Source of the DNA: Gnetum montanum
Taxonomy: Eukaryota > Streptophyta > Gnetopsida > Gnetales > Gnetaceae
Reading direction: 5' to 3'
DNA length: 64,000 bases
NCBI GenBank assembly: GCA_015680685.1
Contig: MNCI01033329.1
Location: 195,731-259,730 of the forward strand
Made by a program: the position numbers and the translations under genes. This document shows, in pieces, positions 34,870 to 47,760 of this stretch. How positions within the stretch are numbered: the first letter of the stretch is position 1; each line of letters starts with the position of its first letter. The notes beneath the pieces were generated by a model. The model was not told where the DNA came from and made no database searches. It saw only the letters and a list, made by a program, of their open reading frames with translations.

Positions 34870-36741
34870 TGGATGAAGAACAAAAGTTCTGTACCTTATT
34901 TTTCCTAAGGATGGGTTTTCTAAAAAAAAATTTCCATGAATTAGTGTATGCTCTCACCCTCGGCCAAATTTGTTGAGAGTGACCCATCTATTTATTGAAA
35001 TTTAAATTATGAAGCTATTTAAACCTATTTTTATCAAAGTAAATATTTTTGTTGTATTTAATATTGCATAAGGAATCATGTGCTATAAATGTTGATTTTT
35101 TTAAAAGCTTAAATTGTAATATTGTTGATTATCTTAAAGGTTGTTTGTTGTTTATGATGGAGCTTTTTGTAGCCTTTCTCTACTTTTATTGGTTACTTGA
35201 ATAATGTAATTTGTACTATTTAATCATTAAAAGGTTATTGGAAGTATGGTAAGCTAATAAAAAATCCATCTATTTAGTTTTTGTGAATATCTCTTCTACA
35301 TAGCATTTCTTTTACTATTCTTGGAACAATTGAACACTTTTGTATAGATCTTGATAGAATTTGGTATTCATATTGGTACATATCTTCTTAAGATTAAGAT
35401 TGATTCTCATCTTGGTCTTCACTTTCATCTCCCTTTCGTTCTGAAAGTTAATTTTCAATATTATTTATTGAATTTTTTTTCTTGTTATCTTCTATTTGGC
35501 TAGTTGTGATATGCTTGTAGTATTTTATTATCTTCTATTCCAAACTATTCATTGGCATCTTTGAATGGATAATACAACAATAATTATGCCTAGTAGTAAT
35601 TAATCCATTTTTTTCATTTTATGGTTGTTTTTGAAATATTGGAAAGATTAATTATTTTGAATTTTGATATTTTTATTTATATTATACAACCTCCCTCTTG
35701 TATGATTTTGTTATTTTCAATTTTTTAGTAGTCATTGATTTTATTATAAATTTAGCTATTTCATATGGATAAATGTCTTCTTTGTTGGGTTTCCTTTTGC
35801 TATATGTTTTCTCTCTTTAGTAAATATATAGGTAGGGGTGTATGCCTTAAATAAGGTAGTATAGGCATTGGGATATTTTAGTTAATTTAAATTATTAACG
35901 AATCATTCATTAGTTAGTATATTGATGTTTTATCTAGCATGTACCATCATTCAAAATTCATGAATAAGTCTACTCCGTTTAACTCTCACCTAAGTAAATT
36001 AGATAAATAATATATATATAAGGTGGCTACGAGACTAGAATCTATTAGATATTGTACCTTTAGGATAGTTAACATAGAAAAGTAGATAATACATAACACC
36101 ATCTCTAGTTTGTATCCTCCTCTTCAAAGGAGTCCTTGGTCAAAAAATTCTTAATGCTAAATTGTCCCCAAAAAATTTTCAATATTAAAATAACTTAAAT
36201 TAAAAATTTTGTACATAAAGCATGAGTATGAAATAGAAAATATAGAGTGGAAGATACAATTTTCTATTTTCTTCTTCTTTTAACATAAAATACCTACGCA
36301 CCGCTATTCCTGATAAATTTTGATGAACTGTTTGTGTTTCATAATTTCCAATGAAATTTTGTCTGGATTTGTACATATACATTGAAATGGTCACCTTGCC
36401 TTGCTTCGTATTATTCCTACCTTTTTGGTTCTTTCCTTGTTCTCGATGTCTGCACTATGCATTAAAATCTTGCCTATCTTCTCCTATTCTTAATGTTACC
36501 AGAAACTTTATTTCATTGTTAAGTAGCAAGCAAGAAATCAAGATTCATGGCATCAGCATGATACAGACCATAGAAAACAAGGGAGTACGAATGAATTAAC
36601 AAACACATGGAAATCATGAAAGAGCTACCTGGGTGACCAAAGGTCAAAGGGCCAACTTTAGGTCATACAAAGACGAACGAGGTGTGTGAGGAAAACATTG
36701 CATGTCCATGGATTGGCCTTTGGGAGTGTGAAAAGTTCCAC

Positions 36742-36890
36742 CATGAACATGATGATAGATGGATGGATGCTTGTTCAACTTTTTTTTAAAAAAAAAACTG
36801 TTTGTAAAAAGAAAAAACAGGGTCATTGTCATGGGTCATGAGTCATGAACATGACGATGGATGGATGGATGCTTGTTCAATGTTTCTTAA
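36742..36890. repeat. About 103-bp tandem pair
   Basis: CATGAACATGATGATAGATGG at 36742 recurs as CATGAACATGACGATGGATGG at 36845. Both are followed by ATGGATGCTTGTTCAA and a T/A-rich run. Confidence 0.75.
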
Positions 36891-37871
36891 AATTTTGTTT
36901 TCTTATGAGCCAACGAAGCCCACTAGCACATGGCCAATTGAAATATGGTGCTATTCATAGGTTATGGTTGAACAAAATTATTAGTAGACATGATTTATTA
37001 TAAATTTTGTTAAGGCTTGAGTCTTAATTTCATTCTTGGAAAGATTGGATTGAGTAACAAAAGGGTTTCATTTTATTGCTATGATTTTGGTTGTAGAAAT
37101 TATATGTTTGGCCAAATTATGGCTCTTGAATAAGGAAATAGATTCCATGCCCTCCATACCTTTGCAAATTTTCTTGCTTTGGTTTAATGGTGATATTGCA
37201 ATCTTCTGTGAATTTTTTAAGCATTAACAATATTTTGAATTTACATTGTACTTGTTCTATATTCTACAATGTTTTTTTATGATTTATGAGATTTTTCTTT
37301 TTTCAAAAAATTAATATATTTAAATTTTTTCTATCCCATCTCCCCCTACAAACCTATCCCCACTTTTTCTTGAGGCACACGTACCCAAACATGTTCACAT
37401 TCCTCACTTTCATGAATTAAATTCTTTTGATGCATAGTAAAATATTCATCATAACGTAAGTTGTCATCTAGAAATTTACAAAGTTACTTTGTAATGGAAA
37501 TGCAACACCTAAAATTTTAATCCTGAGGTGATGCTAAGTTCCAATCCCTCCACCTATGAAATAGGAATTCCAACCTCATGTTGTTGAGCCTTATCACAAC
37601 CTAGCCAATCAGAAGGCATTGGAATTGGATCAAATAACATTGTATGGATTTGGTCTTTCACACTCCATTGCACACGGAGAAGCCATTAGTATGATGGTAC
37701 AAGAAATGGATGCTACAAGTAACTTCAAAGGCCAATTTCATTACTTTTGTGTAAATCCAAGCCTTCGCTTCGTTTTATTGCACAGATTTTAGATAGACCT
37801 TGGTTACTTCTCGAATGGATTCCATCATCATTTGTCTCAGTATACATAGAGCTTCTTGTTCTCTATACCTT

Positions 37872-39757
37872 TTTCATATGAATGCTAATATGTTAATAGG
37901 ACCTAGTGGGAAAAATATTTTAAAGTCTTTATGGAATGCAATAAAAAACCCTACTTGTAATATTGGTTAGATTAATGAGTGTTAATGAACTACTTGTAGA
38001 GTCAAAAATTATCCTAGATGATTTGGAAAGCAATTTGCTAAGTGTATGTGTCAAGTTAAAGAAGATCTTACAAAATTTGTAGAGAAAATACAAAGTCTTT
38101 TAAACTAAAATTCTATTGGTTTGGAATCTAAAAAAAACCTTATCTAAACCTTTTTATGCTAAAGAATGTTAGAATGCTTTTGGAGCTAAAAGTGCTCTCA
38201 CTAAAAGTTGCATGAATTGGCTAAAAATTGAAGATGAACCTTGCAAGAAATTTTTTAAATTTCTGAAAGGAAATGGCCAAGTACCTAAATTAGAATTACT
38301 TTATATAAATTATTCCAGTATTAAAGATTGTAAAACTATTAATAATTTTTAGCAAATCATTTTCCTTATATTTTTTTCTTTTGAAGGTTTTAGCAAGGAA
38401 TCCTTCTAGGCCTCTAGTATGCATTTTCCTCATCTTATAATAGAAGTGAATCAAAGTATTTTTGAAGTAGAAATACAATAGAAGAAATAAAAGTAGTTGC
38501 TCTTAGTTTAGTAGTTAGTAAAGCTTTAGGTTTTGATGGTTTTCCTAATGAATTTAGTAAGAATCATTGGAACATTGTTTGAGATGATGCCTTTTATGTT
38601 TCTTAAAAAGCCATGAAAAAAGTTTTTCTTGGTAAAAATATTAATAAAGGTATGATTCATCTTCTTCCTAAGAATAAAAATATTTAACATATTGGTAATA
38701 CTAATAAAATTTTACTCTTCTTAATAATACTAATAAAATTTTAGCTAACTCTATAGCTTGCTGAATTCAAAAGATTATTAAAGATATCATTAAACTTGAG
38801 TAGAATGATTTTGTTAAAGGTAGATATATCCTAAATAATGTTATTGTAGCTTAGGAGAGAATGTCGTGGGATTCTGATACTAAACAATACATTGATTTTA
38901 TTAAGTTAGATTATGCCAAAACTTATGATAGGATTTAATGAAATTTTATTATTTCTTGTCTCTGTATACTAGGATTTGGTGATTATTTTATTTGTCTTGT
39001 TCATACTATACTCACTGATGCTAATGCTTAAGTTGCTACTAATTTTCAATTAAGTTCCTCCTTTTCTCTTCAATAATTAATTTGACAATATTATCCTTTA
39101 TTTCTATATCTTTTCATTATTATTGCAAAATTTCTTTTACATAATCTACATTATGATCTATAAAGGAATATCATTGAGGAAATCTCAATTGATGATCAAG
39201 GTACGTACTTTCTTAACATGCACTTTGTAGATGATTATTTTTTTTATGAAAAAAATTCTTTGTAACATAACAATACTCTTTTAGTAATAGTGAAGGATTA
39301 TTGTTTGTTATTTTTCTTTTAAATCAATTGGCAAAAATTTGCTATTTATTATAACGGTAATATTAATGAGTATGTTACTTTCAAGTCTTGGAAAATCTTA
39401 AAAAACAAATCCTTTCTTTAAAATTTTAGAAATACCTTTTTCTTTTGAGCCTACTCTTACTATTTTTTGGAATTATGTGATGGATAAAATTGAAAAGAAT
39501 CTTAATAAATGGAAATAAAAAAAGCTCACCCTTATTGACAAAGTTTTATTTATTAAGTGATGAAGCATCATTTGTTAAGTGTATTAGTCAGTTGTGATAT
39601 CATAGATGCTACATTACATTTGCATTAATATATCCCTATTGACACATCTTAGTTAGTTACTACATTGCATTTGCTATGTCACATCTGCTACATCATAGTT
39701 ATGTCAACACATATGCATTGACACAACCTCATTAATACATATACATTAATGAAGCCT
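37872..39757 (+). pseudogene. LINE ORF2 and 3' end, uninterrupted second copy
   Basis: 5'-truncated copy of the L1-type LINE that is split at 7130-22502. It starts within ORF2 and continues through reverse transcriptase: LGFDGFPNEFSKNHWN at about 38525, HLLPKNKN near 38658, and a better-kept catalytic core, HFVDDYFF at about 39221. It has many stops. It carries both empty targets, one AAGGT at about 38383 and one TTAAT at about 39501. 5' truncation is usual for target-primed reverse transcription. Confidence 0.88.
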
Positions 39758-40499
39758 AAGATATGTCAATGCATATGCAATCTCCATATTTAACTCTAAA
39801 TATGTGAGCATCCACCAAATATTTAGCATCATTTGTTTAGTAGTGTAGTCAAACTCTTCTAGTCTTCTTTTGTAATCTTAGCAAACAATCAGTGTGTGAT
39901 TATATCATAAATTTGAGTGAATTATACAACATCTTACTTAAGTGGCATTGTACTAGAATATAATTCATGGCCAACAATAAGATCAAGATTAATTCATATT
40001 TATTGCAACAATTTGGCTTAGCATAGATTTACCTTCAATGCAATTTACTTTTTATGTACTTAATTAATATTTAAATTTATGTTCAAATTAATCATTCAAA
40101 AAATAAGCATGATAAATTTTTAGTGTAAACATATATTTGCTTGAAAGCTTCATCAAAACTATATCTTAATTCATCCAATAGCATAATGCTTGATAATCCT
40201 AGTAGTGGATATGTGAGTTTAGGACATGTACAATGAGCATGCACACATCACCCTTAGGTTAGCTTAGGATTTAATTTTATTGTTAATTAGATTAAACATG
40301 TAATTTTAATGTTATTAATTAGTTTAGTTCAAAGACCAAATAATAGCAAAATCATATGCCTTACTTTAGACTATATCATATGGCATAAAACTACCACTAG
40401 TTCAAGTGAGAAGATAGCTAAATAGCATACTACTCCCATGCATAGAATTATATAGAATTGTGCTAGAATACTTATGATCTATATAGTTGGACATAGAGG
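39758..40499. other. AT-rich non-coding sequence
   Basis: No gene, LTR end or primer site recognised. It lies between the LINE and gag pseudogene D, so it may contain decayed leader or LTR of D. Confidence 0.4.
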
Positions 40500-42396
40500 A
40501 CTCTCACTATTCCTCATTAATGCTATTTTTGAGGATGGTGCAAGTGATCTAGATTAGTTATGTTATAAATAGTTGTTGTAAAAGAATTATTGATTTATCT
40601 TTTTGTAAAAATTAATATTTTTAGTTATACATATATTATTAAGTAAAAATATGTTTGTTTCACATAAGGGTGATAGTTCACCACATAATGAGAACATTGG
40701 TAAGAGAAATAATAGGATTTATATTGAAGAGAGTTGGAGTGAAGCACTATAAGAAAGGATCTTGTATGCTTATTTTGTTCCTTACTATATTCAAAGACTA
40801 TGTTCAACTATCATGAACAATCTTAGAAGGGATGGAACAAGTCCTTGAATAAGAAGGCTCTCAAGGCCTAGGACCTCTAGCAAACCTATAGAAGATAAAC
40901 TAAAAAACCATAGGAGAAGATATACGAGTCATTATGGTTCTCCTAGTTCACCATCTTCATCTTCATCTTCATCTTCATCATTTAGTTTTGATGAAGATGA
41001 ACATAGGTATGGAGATAAAGCTTTACTAAGGGATTGAGATGAACTTAGAAATAAGGATCAAAGACAAGATAAAACATACCAAAGAAAGCATAGATGAGAC
41101 CATCATCATTGGGAAAATAGAGATAAAGATTATAACCAAGACATGTCCAATGATGATGAACCTTTATTGCTTGTCAAAATCATGTTATAGGGGTATTGAA
41201 ACCTAAATAAGCTAAACATAAGTACATCCCAAGATATATAGAAGTTTATAACTCAATGCTACATATTAGAATTACACCTATAACATGGGTTTACTAAGCC
41301 AAGACCCATACCAATAGGATGATATCTCATTGTTACTAGAAGAATGATATAAATAAGAAAAATAGTCAAAATGCCCTATAGGCATTAATGAAAAAGTTAC
41401 ATTAAATGACTTGACATGAATAACATTCCTAAATATGAGGGATGTTACAATTCTAATCTACAACATTATTTAGAATTCTTCCATGATGATTGTATTTTGT
41501 AGAATATTGAAAGTGACAAAATCTTAAACTCTTTCCTACGACACTAATAAAAAAGGATAAAATTTGGTACAAATTTTTGGAACCAGATTCAATACACTAG
41601 TGGTCTATAATGCTTGAGATTTTTAATGAGAAGTACCAAACCTACTCTAGAGTATCCAATCTAAGGAAATATATCCAAGGAGAGCTATGCAAAAGGGAGA
41701 ACATAGAGAAGTATAACTTGGATCCAATCCTTAGTAAGAAAAAGGTTCATATCTATGATTGGGAAAATAGGAACCTCTTAACAAGGTGATTTCACATAAA
41801 GCCTTGTTGATAGAAAAGTTCATTATTAAGATTGCAAGAAAGATAAATAAGATGTTGAATTTAATGGATGAAAAAATTGCAGCTACCTTGAAAATCATGA
41901 TAGAAATGATAGAGAAGAAAAGAGTAAGAGATCAAGATAAGAAAAGAAAAAAGAACAAGGAAATAGGTAGGGACACTTATTGGCAAAACAAAAAACATGC
42001 AATAGTGATAAAGGTTACATACTTAGACCTAGAGGAGCATCATGAATGTGAAATCTATCAATATGAACATCCAAATATTGTTGCCTAATATTACATCTAC
42101 AAGAGTATGGAGCTTTTTCATTGACTTTCAAATTCATGGAAAAGGAAATGCCCAAAAAATTACCATATTCATAAAGAAACTATAGATAGTCCTACAACTA
42201 ATAGTTTTTTCTAAGAGGGACTCCTCCTCAAACTAAAGACTATTATCAACAATAACGGTAAAACTCATAATCATGAAGGATTCCATCACCAAATTAATAA
42301 CACCTCTATTTTTAGAAGGATCCATATGGATATTATGTTCAATAATCTATTTCTCCAAATGGTTCTTCTATCCATGCTTCAACTCACTACTACTAC
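40500..42396 (+). pseudogene. Ty3/gypsy gag pseudogene D
   Basis: A strongly decayed gag related to B1, B2 and C. Landmarks in order: a CTTCAT repeat at about 40960-40990 (the Ser-rich linker), FEDGA-like sequence near 40530, codons corresponding to F-P-x-T-L-I-K-K-D-K-x-W-Y-x-F-L-E-P at about 41535-41588, an open 100-codon frame at 41786-42088 (charged, ending CEIYQYEHPNIVA, the reduced knuckle), and short fragments after it. The B2 LTR interrupts it at 42397. No LTR or primer site of its own is recognised upstream. Confidence 0.72.
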
Positions 42397-43346
42397 TGAT
42401 GAGACGTGATTCACATGACCTGCGATATCGCATCCCATGGGATATCGCGTACACCATATCGCATCATCCCCTACAATGTCGCGTACACGATATTGCGGTC
42501 TGCAGCCAAATATATAAATAAGAGGTGGCACTCCCCTTATTTCCCATCCTAGGCTTAAAGTAGGGAAACTCTAGCAGTTTGATCACTCCAGAGATAGAAT
42601 ATTTTCCATGTACCCATAGTAGGAGTCCCCAAGTGAATGGATCTTTATTCGAGCAACTTTTTACCTGAATGCAAGTTGTGTATAGTAATAAAGACAAGCT
42701 TTGTGGATAAATCTTGTAGTGCATGGAATAGGATTTATTACCTGTTATTTCTTACATGTTATTTATTACCTGCATTAGCATGGCATGAGTACGACTAATC
42801 AAGGAATCGGCTGCTCATCGCGATTAGTCTCTCTCACCCTCAACTCCTAGAATGTGGGATGAGTACGACTTGATTATGAGCATATACAGATGTGTACAGC
42901 TAGTCAAGGAATCAGCTACTCATCATGTTTAGGCTAGTCAAGTGCCTCAGTACAACCACTTCGAGCAAGTGCATTACGTGTGGTGATCCCAGTAACAATT
43001 AGCATTTGGTAGGCACAGTTGCATAGTTTAGGGTGTGTACGATAAGTGGGAATGGATGCTAATGCTAGTTAATTTAGACTTAGGTCCTTAGTTAGGGCTA
43101 ATTAGTTTCTCATCCCTTCACCTCGATAGCATAGGAGAAAAACACATAAAAGATATAAAAATCATATACCTCAGACTTACTTAACCATACACCATGAAAA
43201 CTACAAGTAAGCCTGGGAAGACAACGAATGATTAACCCCAAGTGTTCCATGGGGTGTGTAGGCAATTATTCTGTGGAGTTCAACCAAATTGTGTGTGCTA
43301 CACTCATTTCGTATGGTTGAGTGTAGGGGTACCTCGCCACTCATCA
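42397..43346 (+). repeat. B2 5' LTR
   Basis: Runs from TGATGAGACGTG to GCCACTCATCA (950 bp) on the plus strand. It is a B-type LTR as in B1 and C, in opposite orientation. U3 contains a cluster of GATATCG palindromes (42420-42500) just upstream of the TATA box. Confidence 0.9.
42510..42521 (+). promoter_or_regulatory. TATA box of B2 LTR
   Basis: ATATATAAATAA occupies the position equivalent to CTATAAATAAG in B1 and C. Transcription would start a few tens of bases downstream. Confidence 0.7.
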
Positions 43347-43347
43347 T

Positions 43348-43365
43348 TGGCACCATTGCCGAGGA
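43348..43365 (+). promoter_or_regulatory. B2 primer-binding site (tRNA-Asp type)
   Basis: TGGCACCATTGCCGAGGA starts one base after the LTR and matches 15 of 18 bases of the complement of the plant tRNA-Asp 3' end. Confidence 0.88.
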
Positions 43366-43484
43366 CTAAGTGTTTGTGTGTTAAATAGAACATAAGGGAT
43401 ATCACTCACATCATTGTGAGCCTTAACGAACCTTCAGGTTAATCAAAAGAAAAAATTTATATAATGGTAATTTAGCACACTGAT

Positions 43485-44510
43485 AAAAATGCCTTCTTCT
43501 CATAAAAGAAGCTCACCACCTAAGGACCATACACGAGACAGTCGGCAACATAAAACACAACCAAAATCAGAAAATTCCTAAACAATATAAGATGACATAT
43601 ACTCATACCAATGAGTATATCGCTAATTTTACTTTTATTCTCCATCAGGACGAATAGCTGCAGTGGAGAGATTTGCAAGGTAACATTGTGTTACCCCCAG
43701 ACCGATCAATCTCTTGCACGCTTTTCTGTGCCTTGGCACAGATTGGCATGCAAGAACTATATGCTGAATACGTTGCGGAAGATTTTGACATGAGGGATTA
43801 TTATCCCACAGATGCCCAACATATGAGGGACATAAGGTAGGAGAGTCAACATGCACTGTTGAAGGAAAAGGTCCTGCACATCCTTAGTGAAATAGGAGAT
43901 GAGGAACCCCTTATCACGAGTTCTCTAACAAATGATGTTCCCCCTCCTAACGATGGTGAGGAGGTTGGGTATCAAAACCTACAATCAATGATACATATCC
44001 CTAGTTCTGATGCCCATGAATGCCAACTGTTCATAGAGGGAAAAACCACTTATGCTAAGGACGAGCACTTAATTCGTCACCACAATTGGGGCCATAGCAG
44101 CTGAAGAGAAGGCAAGAAACATCGCCATGGCGATGGTTCCCCTTCTTCTTCTCCTTCATCCCATCACTCACCCTATCCTTCCACATCTGGGCACAGCCAT
44201 CATGAACATAAAGGTGAGGATAAAAGGAAGAAGGACGAAAAACCTCGATGAGAAAGTCGAGAGAGAGGACAAGGGCAAGGACATAGGGAGAGTAGGGAAT
44301 AATGGAGACATCACAGGCATCATGAAAGAGATGATCATGACGAGCCCCTACTCGCAACCTAAAGTATGCTTGACATCATGGAGGCAGTTAGGATTCCCAC
44401 AAGGCATTTAAAAGATAGTCATATTAAACGATTAGACATGAACAACATCCCACAATTTGAAGGGGGATATAATGCAGATCCGCAAAGGATAAAAGTTGGT
44501 ACAAATTTTT
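43485..44510 (+). pseudogene. B2 gag pseudogene, truncated by copia LTR
   Basis: Opens with MPSSHKRSSPPKDH about 120 bases after the primer site. A stop soon follows, then the conserved block with FTFILHQDE, WRDLQGNIVLPPDR and ALAQIGMQELYAEYVAEDFD. Next come LSEIGDEEPLITSSLTNDVP (shared with C) and a Ser/His-rich charged linker (44100-44330). The last part has LDMNNIPQFEGGYNADPQ and is then cut near 44510, where inverted copia LTR sequence begins. The Gag core is missing. Relative to B1 about 110 bases are also missing just before the junction. Confidence 0.82.
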
Positions 44511-45775
44511 GGAAGAGAGGGTTGAATAAGTTCCCCAATAAAAATTAAACAACCACAACAACCACATCCAAATTTTATGTCATTCCCCAACTTGGATACA
44601 TTCATACTCTTTCCTAGGACACTAATAAAAAAGGATAAAAGTTGGTACAAACTTTTGGAAGAAAGGGTTGAATAAGTTCCCCAATAGAAATTAAACAACC
44701 ACAACAACCACATCCAAATTTTATGTCATTCCCCAACTTGGATACATTCATACTCGAAGGGTAGAATCCTTGCACACCTCTAGACTTTGTTTCTCTAAAA
44801 TGTGATTTGAAGGGTACCACACCCTATATAAGCTTTAAGCTCTACTTCAAAGTGTTTCATTGCTATGAAACGACTCAACCCTACAAGGTCCCAACAAGCT
44901 TAGAATGTCTTTTCAAGGATCCCATAACATTTACAAATTTAAGCTCTGCTCCGGAGTATTTTTGACGCTACAAAACACTCAATCCCATAGGATTCCAACA
45001 AGTTCAATTATGATGCCTTCTTGTAAGAAGCACATCAAACCTACAAGGCTACAAAAGAGAAAAAAATTACAGGAAACAAATGTAACTTAAGTTTATAGGT
45101 CCTTGTACTTTGAAACATAATTCTATAAACAATCAAGCAAATGATGACAAATGAAGTACACAAGTAGAATAGAATAGAATGTAGAATGATTTCTTTGATA
45201 TTGATAATGCTTGCATAGTTTCTAAGAATTTGTTATCTTCTAATAGCCTCAAAGTTTTTGAAAAAACCGTGGAATTTGTGCAACGGCTAACTAATAGCTA
45301 GTGTAGACATCTTCTTTGAAGTTGGAACATCTACCTCAGATCTTGCTTAAGTCTGAAGAGACATCTCTTTCTAAACTGGGACATCTCTTGAGAGACATCT
45401 CTATGGAGATGTCTTTTTTTCCAAAGGAGACGTCTTCTATTTCTGGAAGATGTCTTCCTATGAAAGACTTCATTTTAGCTAAGATGTATTTTATTTCTTA
45501 GAGATGTCTTCACAACATTTGACCTCTCATTCCTGAGCCTTTCTCTTGTTAGTTTAGCTTCTTCCTAATTCTTGGACTATCTTCATTTGACTCGTAGCCT
45601 TCACCTTTATCCATGCTTTTCAATGATCTTATCTTGCCCATGTATTCTCTTCTTTAACATCTCTCTATAGATCTCACTTCTTGAGTTTGCATTCATGCCC
45701 TGCAAAATCATAACATTCCACAAAATTCTATGTTTTTCAGTTTCCTTAAGATTTTGACATATCAAAAGGACAACA
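44477..45775 (-). repeat. Copia LTR, copy 2 (inverted), with internal duplication
   Basis: Reverse complement of 32773-33890. Its gag-facing end is present twice: a block of about 120 bases running from GGATAAAAGTTGGTACAAA to TTGGATACATTCATACTC occurs at about 44485-44611 and 44633-44758. The short sequence between the copies, with TTCCTAGGACACTAATAAAA, matches gag coding sequence (compare 41534 in D). It has the same AGATGTCT/AGACATCT cluster (about 45300-45520) as copy 1. Confidence 0.75.
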
Positions 45776-45788
45776 ATCTCCCCCTTTT
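45776..45788 (-). promoter_or_regulatory. Polypurine tract before copia LTR (copy 2)
   Basis: The minus strand reads AAAAGGGGGAGAT, immediately followed by TGTTGTCCTTTTG, the LTR start. Confidence 0.72.
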
Positions 45789-47004
45789 GGTGATGTCAAA
45801 AACTTAAGAAAATGGGTGAGTTGATAAACAATAACAATAACCAATAAAAATATTAAGACATATAAATTCCAATGGTAGCCAAGATTATGACTAGGATAAT
45901 GGCTCTAAAGCTCAAGGCATAGGGTAGATATTGCAAGATATCTAAAATGAAACTATACTATGCAAAGGCAACAGTTGTCCCAAAAATAATGCAGCATAAC
46001 ACATGATATAGAAAAATAATTTGTTTATAGCATAGCATAATCTATCCACAAAACATACAACTACCGATATATCCTCCTCATGTACAAAGACCACATATGT
46101 GCAAGTGCACAACAAAAACCACATATATGTACATCATCAAACTATCCATATGCATAGTACACCATCAAATTGTTCATAAACCATCAAAAACTCTCTCACT
46201 CTTTTTGGGCATCATCAAAAAGGAGTGGAGTAGAAGAACAAGATAAACCAAAGGAATGCATGATTTCCATTCAATTAGGACTATACAAGGATTTAGACAT
46301 GACATTGTATAAGAACAAGTATATAAATATATCAAGAATTTATAGAGTAACATTTAAAGAAAATTTTAAGATTGTTACATTTTGAGAATATATAAGATAC
46401 TAGCCAAACATTTTCGAAAATTCATATTAGTAGTAGAGGGCTTAAGTACTCTAAGAAGATATATTCATAGTGGACAAGACTACCATAGAGATATAAACAT
46501 TTATGAGCACACCATTTCATAAGGTTGTCAAAAAAAATTCCATTAAAGAGCTACCCTCTTTAAATATCCATAACTAATCTAAGCCTTTCATTTTATGTTC
46601 AAAAGAATTTAAAACAAAGGCTAAAGTTTAAATTTTGACCCTTTAAGAGCAAGTAACTTGACTCTAAACCAATAACCCATTAGTAGCAAATAACTAATAT
46701 CTTATGAATTTATAATCATCCAAAATTCTCCTTCTTTTGAAACATTAATATAATGATAAGGCATATAAATTCTATGACAAGGAGAGTATAGACATGCCCA
46801 TCCAACAAAAAAGAGCAAAGAAATACAACTAAGCAATTTTTATATAGCCATGTTAATTTTAAATACCATCACGAAGAAATACAGCACAAGATGAAATATC
46901 CAAAAGATATCTTGACCAAAATTAACTCATACTTTTACCTTGGATATTTTCTATACTCTAAAATGAATAGTCCACTTCTTGCTCATTTTTAGCTATGGGT
47001 GTAG
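45789..47004 (-). other. Non-coding 3' region of minus-strand copia end (copy 2)
   Basis: Reverse complement of 31600-32756. No coding domain. Confidence 0.5.
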
Positions 47005-47760
47005 AAGTGGAAAGTCTGGCTACGTAAGTATCTTCTAGAAAAAGTCTCAAAAGACTCCCCCTACATTGGTGACCTAAAGATGAGGTATAGGTTTCCCTTG
47101 CATATGTGTAGATCCATGGTGGAAAGTCTACATTATGTTATAGCTAACACACTTGATATAGCTTTTGCAATTGGCTTAATTTCTAGATATTAGTGAGAAC
47201 CTAAATAATCACACCTCGTAGTAGCTAAAATGATTTTACATTACATGAAAGGCATAGCCAATCATGGACTTTGGTATCTGAAAATTCAAAACTTGGAATT
47301 AAAAGCATATATAGATGCATATTGGCTAGGAAATAAAGATGATCAGAAATCTACTAGTGGAAATTGTCATTTTCTTAGTAATAGAATGGTATCATGGTTG
47401 AGCAAGAAGCAAAATTTTACAACTTTATCATCAGCTAAAGCATAATATGTTGTAGCCCCACATTACTCCACATAGATCCTTTGGATGAGGGAAGTATTAA
47501 AACTCTTTCGTATTGCATTATTTGACCTAATACTCATTCATTGTGATAATAATGCTGCTATTTCTATTTTAAAAAATCCTATTTTTTAATGGTAAGATCA
47601 AACACATTGAGATTAAATATCATTTTCTTAGAGATCAGGTAGAATTGCAAATAGTAAAACTATCGTATCTTTTTTCAATGGAACAAAGAGAAGAAATTTT
47701 TACCAAAGCTTTTAATAAAAACAAATTTCTATATCTAAGAACATTGCTGGGTGTAACTAC
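47005..47760 (+). pseudogene. Copia RNase H fragment, copy 2
   Basis: Starts with the segment before RNase H (DSPYIGDLKM, then SMVESLHYVIANTLDIAFAI). It continues in the 71-codon frame at 47230-47445, which has MILHYMKGIANHGLWYLK, LELKAYIDAYWLGNKDDQKS, TSGNCHFLSNRMVSW and LSKKQNFTT, the conserved course of copia RNase H. A stop follows S-A-K-A where the family has A-E-Y. Further pieces (SILKN and HFLRDQVE-like, 47570-47650) extend to about 47760. Reverse transcriptase is absent upstream. Confidence 0.85.

Larger units (their letters stand above)
33905..37871. other. AT-rich non-coding stretch with a gap
   Basis: No gene, RNA gene or transposon domain recognised on either strand in nearly 4 kb. 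It includes the N gap at 34794-34869 and a tandem pair of about 103 bp at 36742-36890. Short frames (for example 36351-36599) have AT-driven composition and no motif. Confidence 0.5.

Noticed and set aside
40955-40990. CTTCAT repeat as a functional microsatellite
   Set aside because: It corresponds to the Ser-rich linker of related Gag proteins (seven Ser in C), so it is decayed coding sequence.
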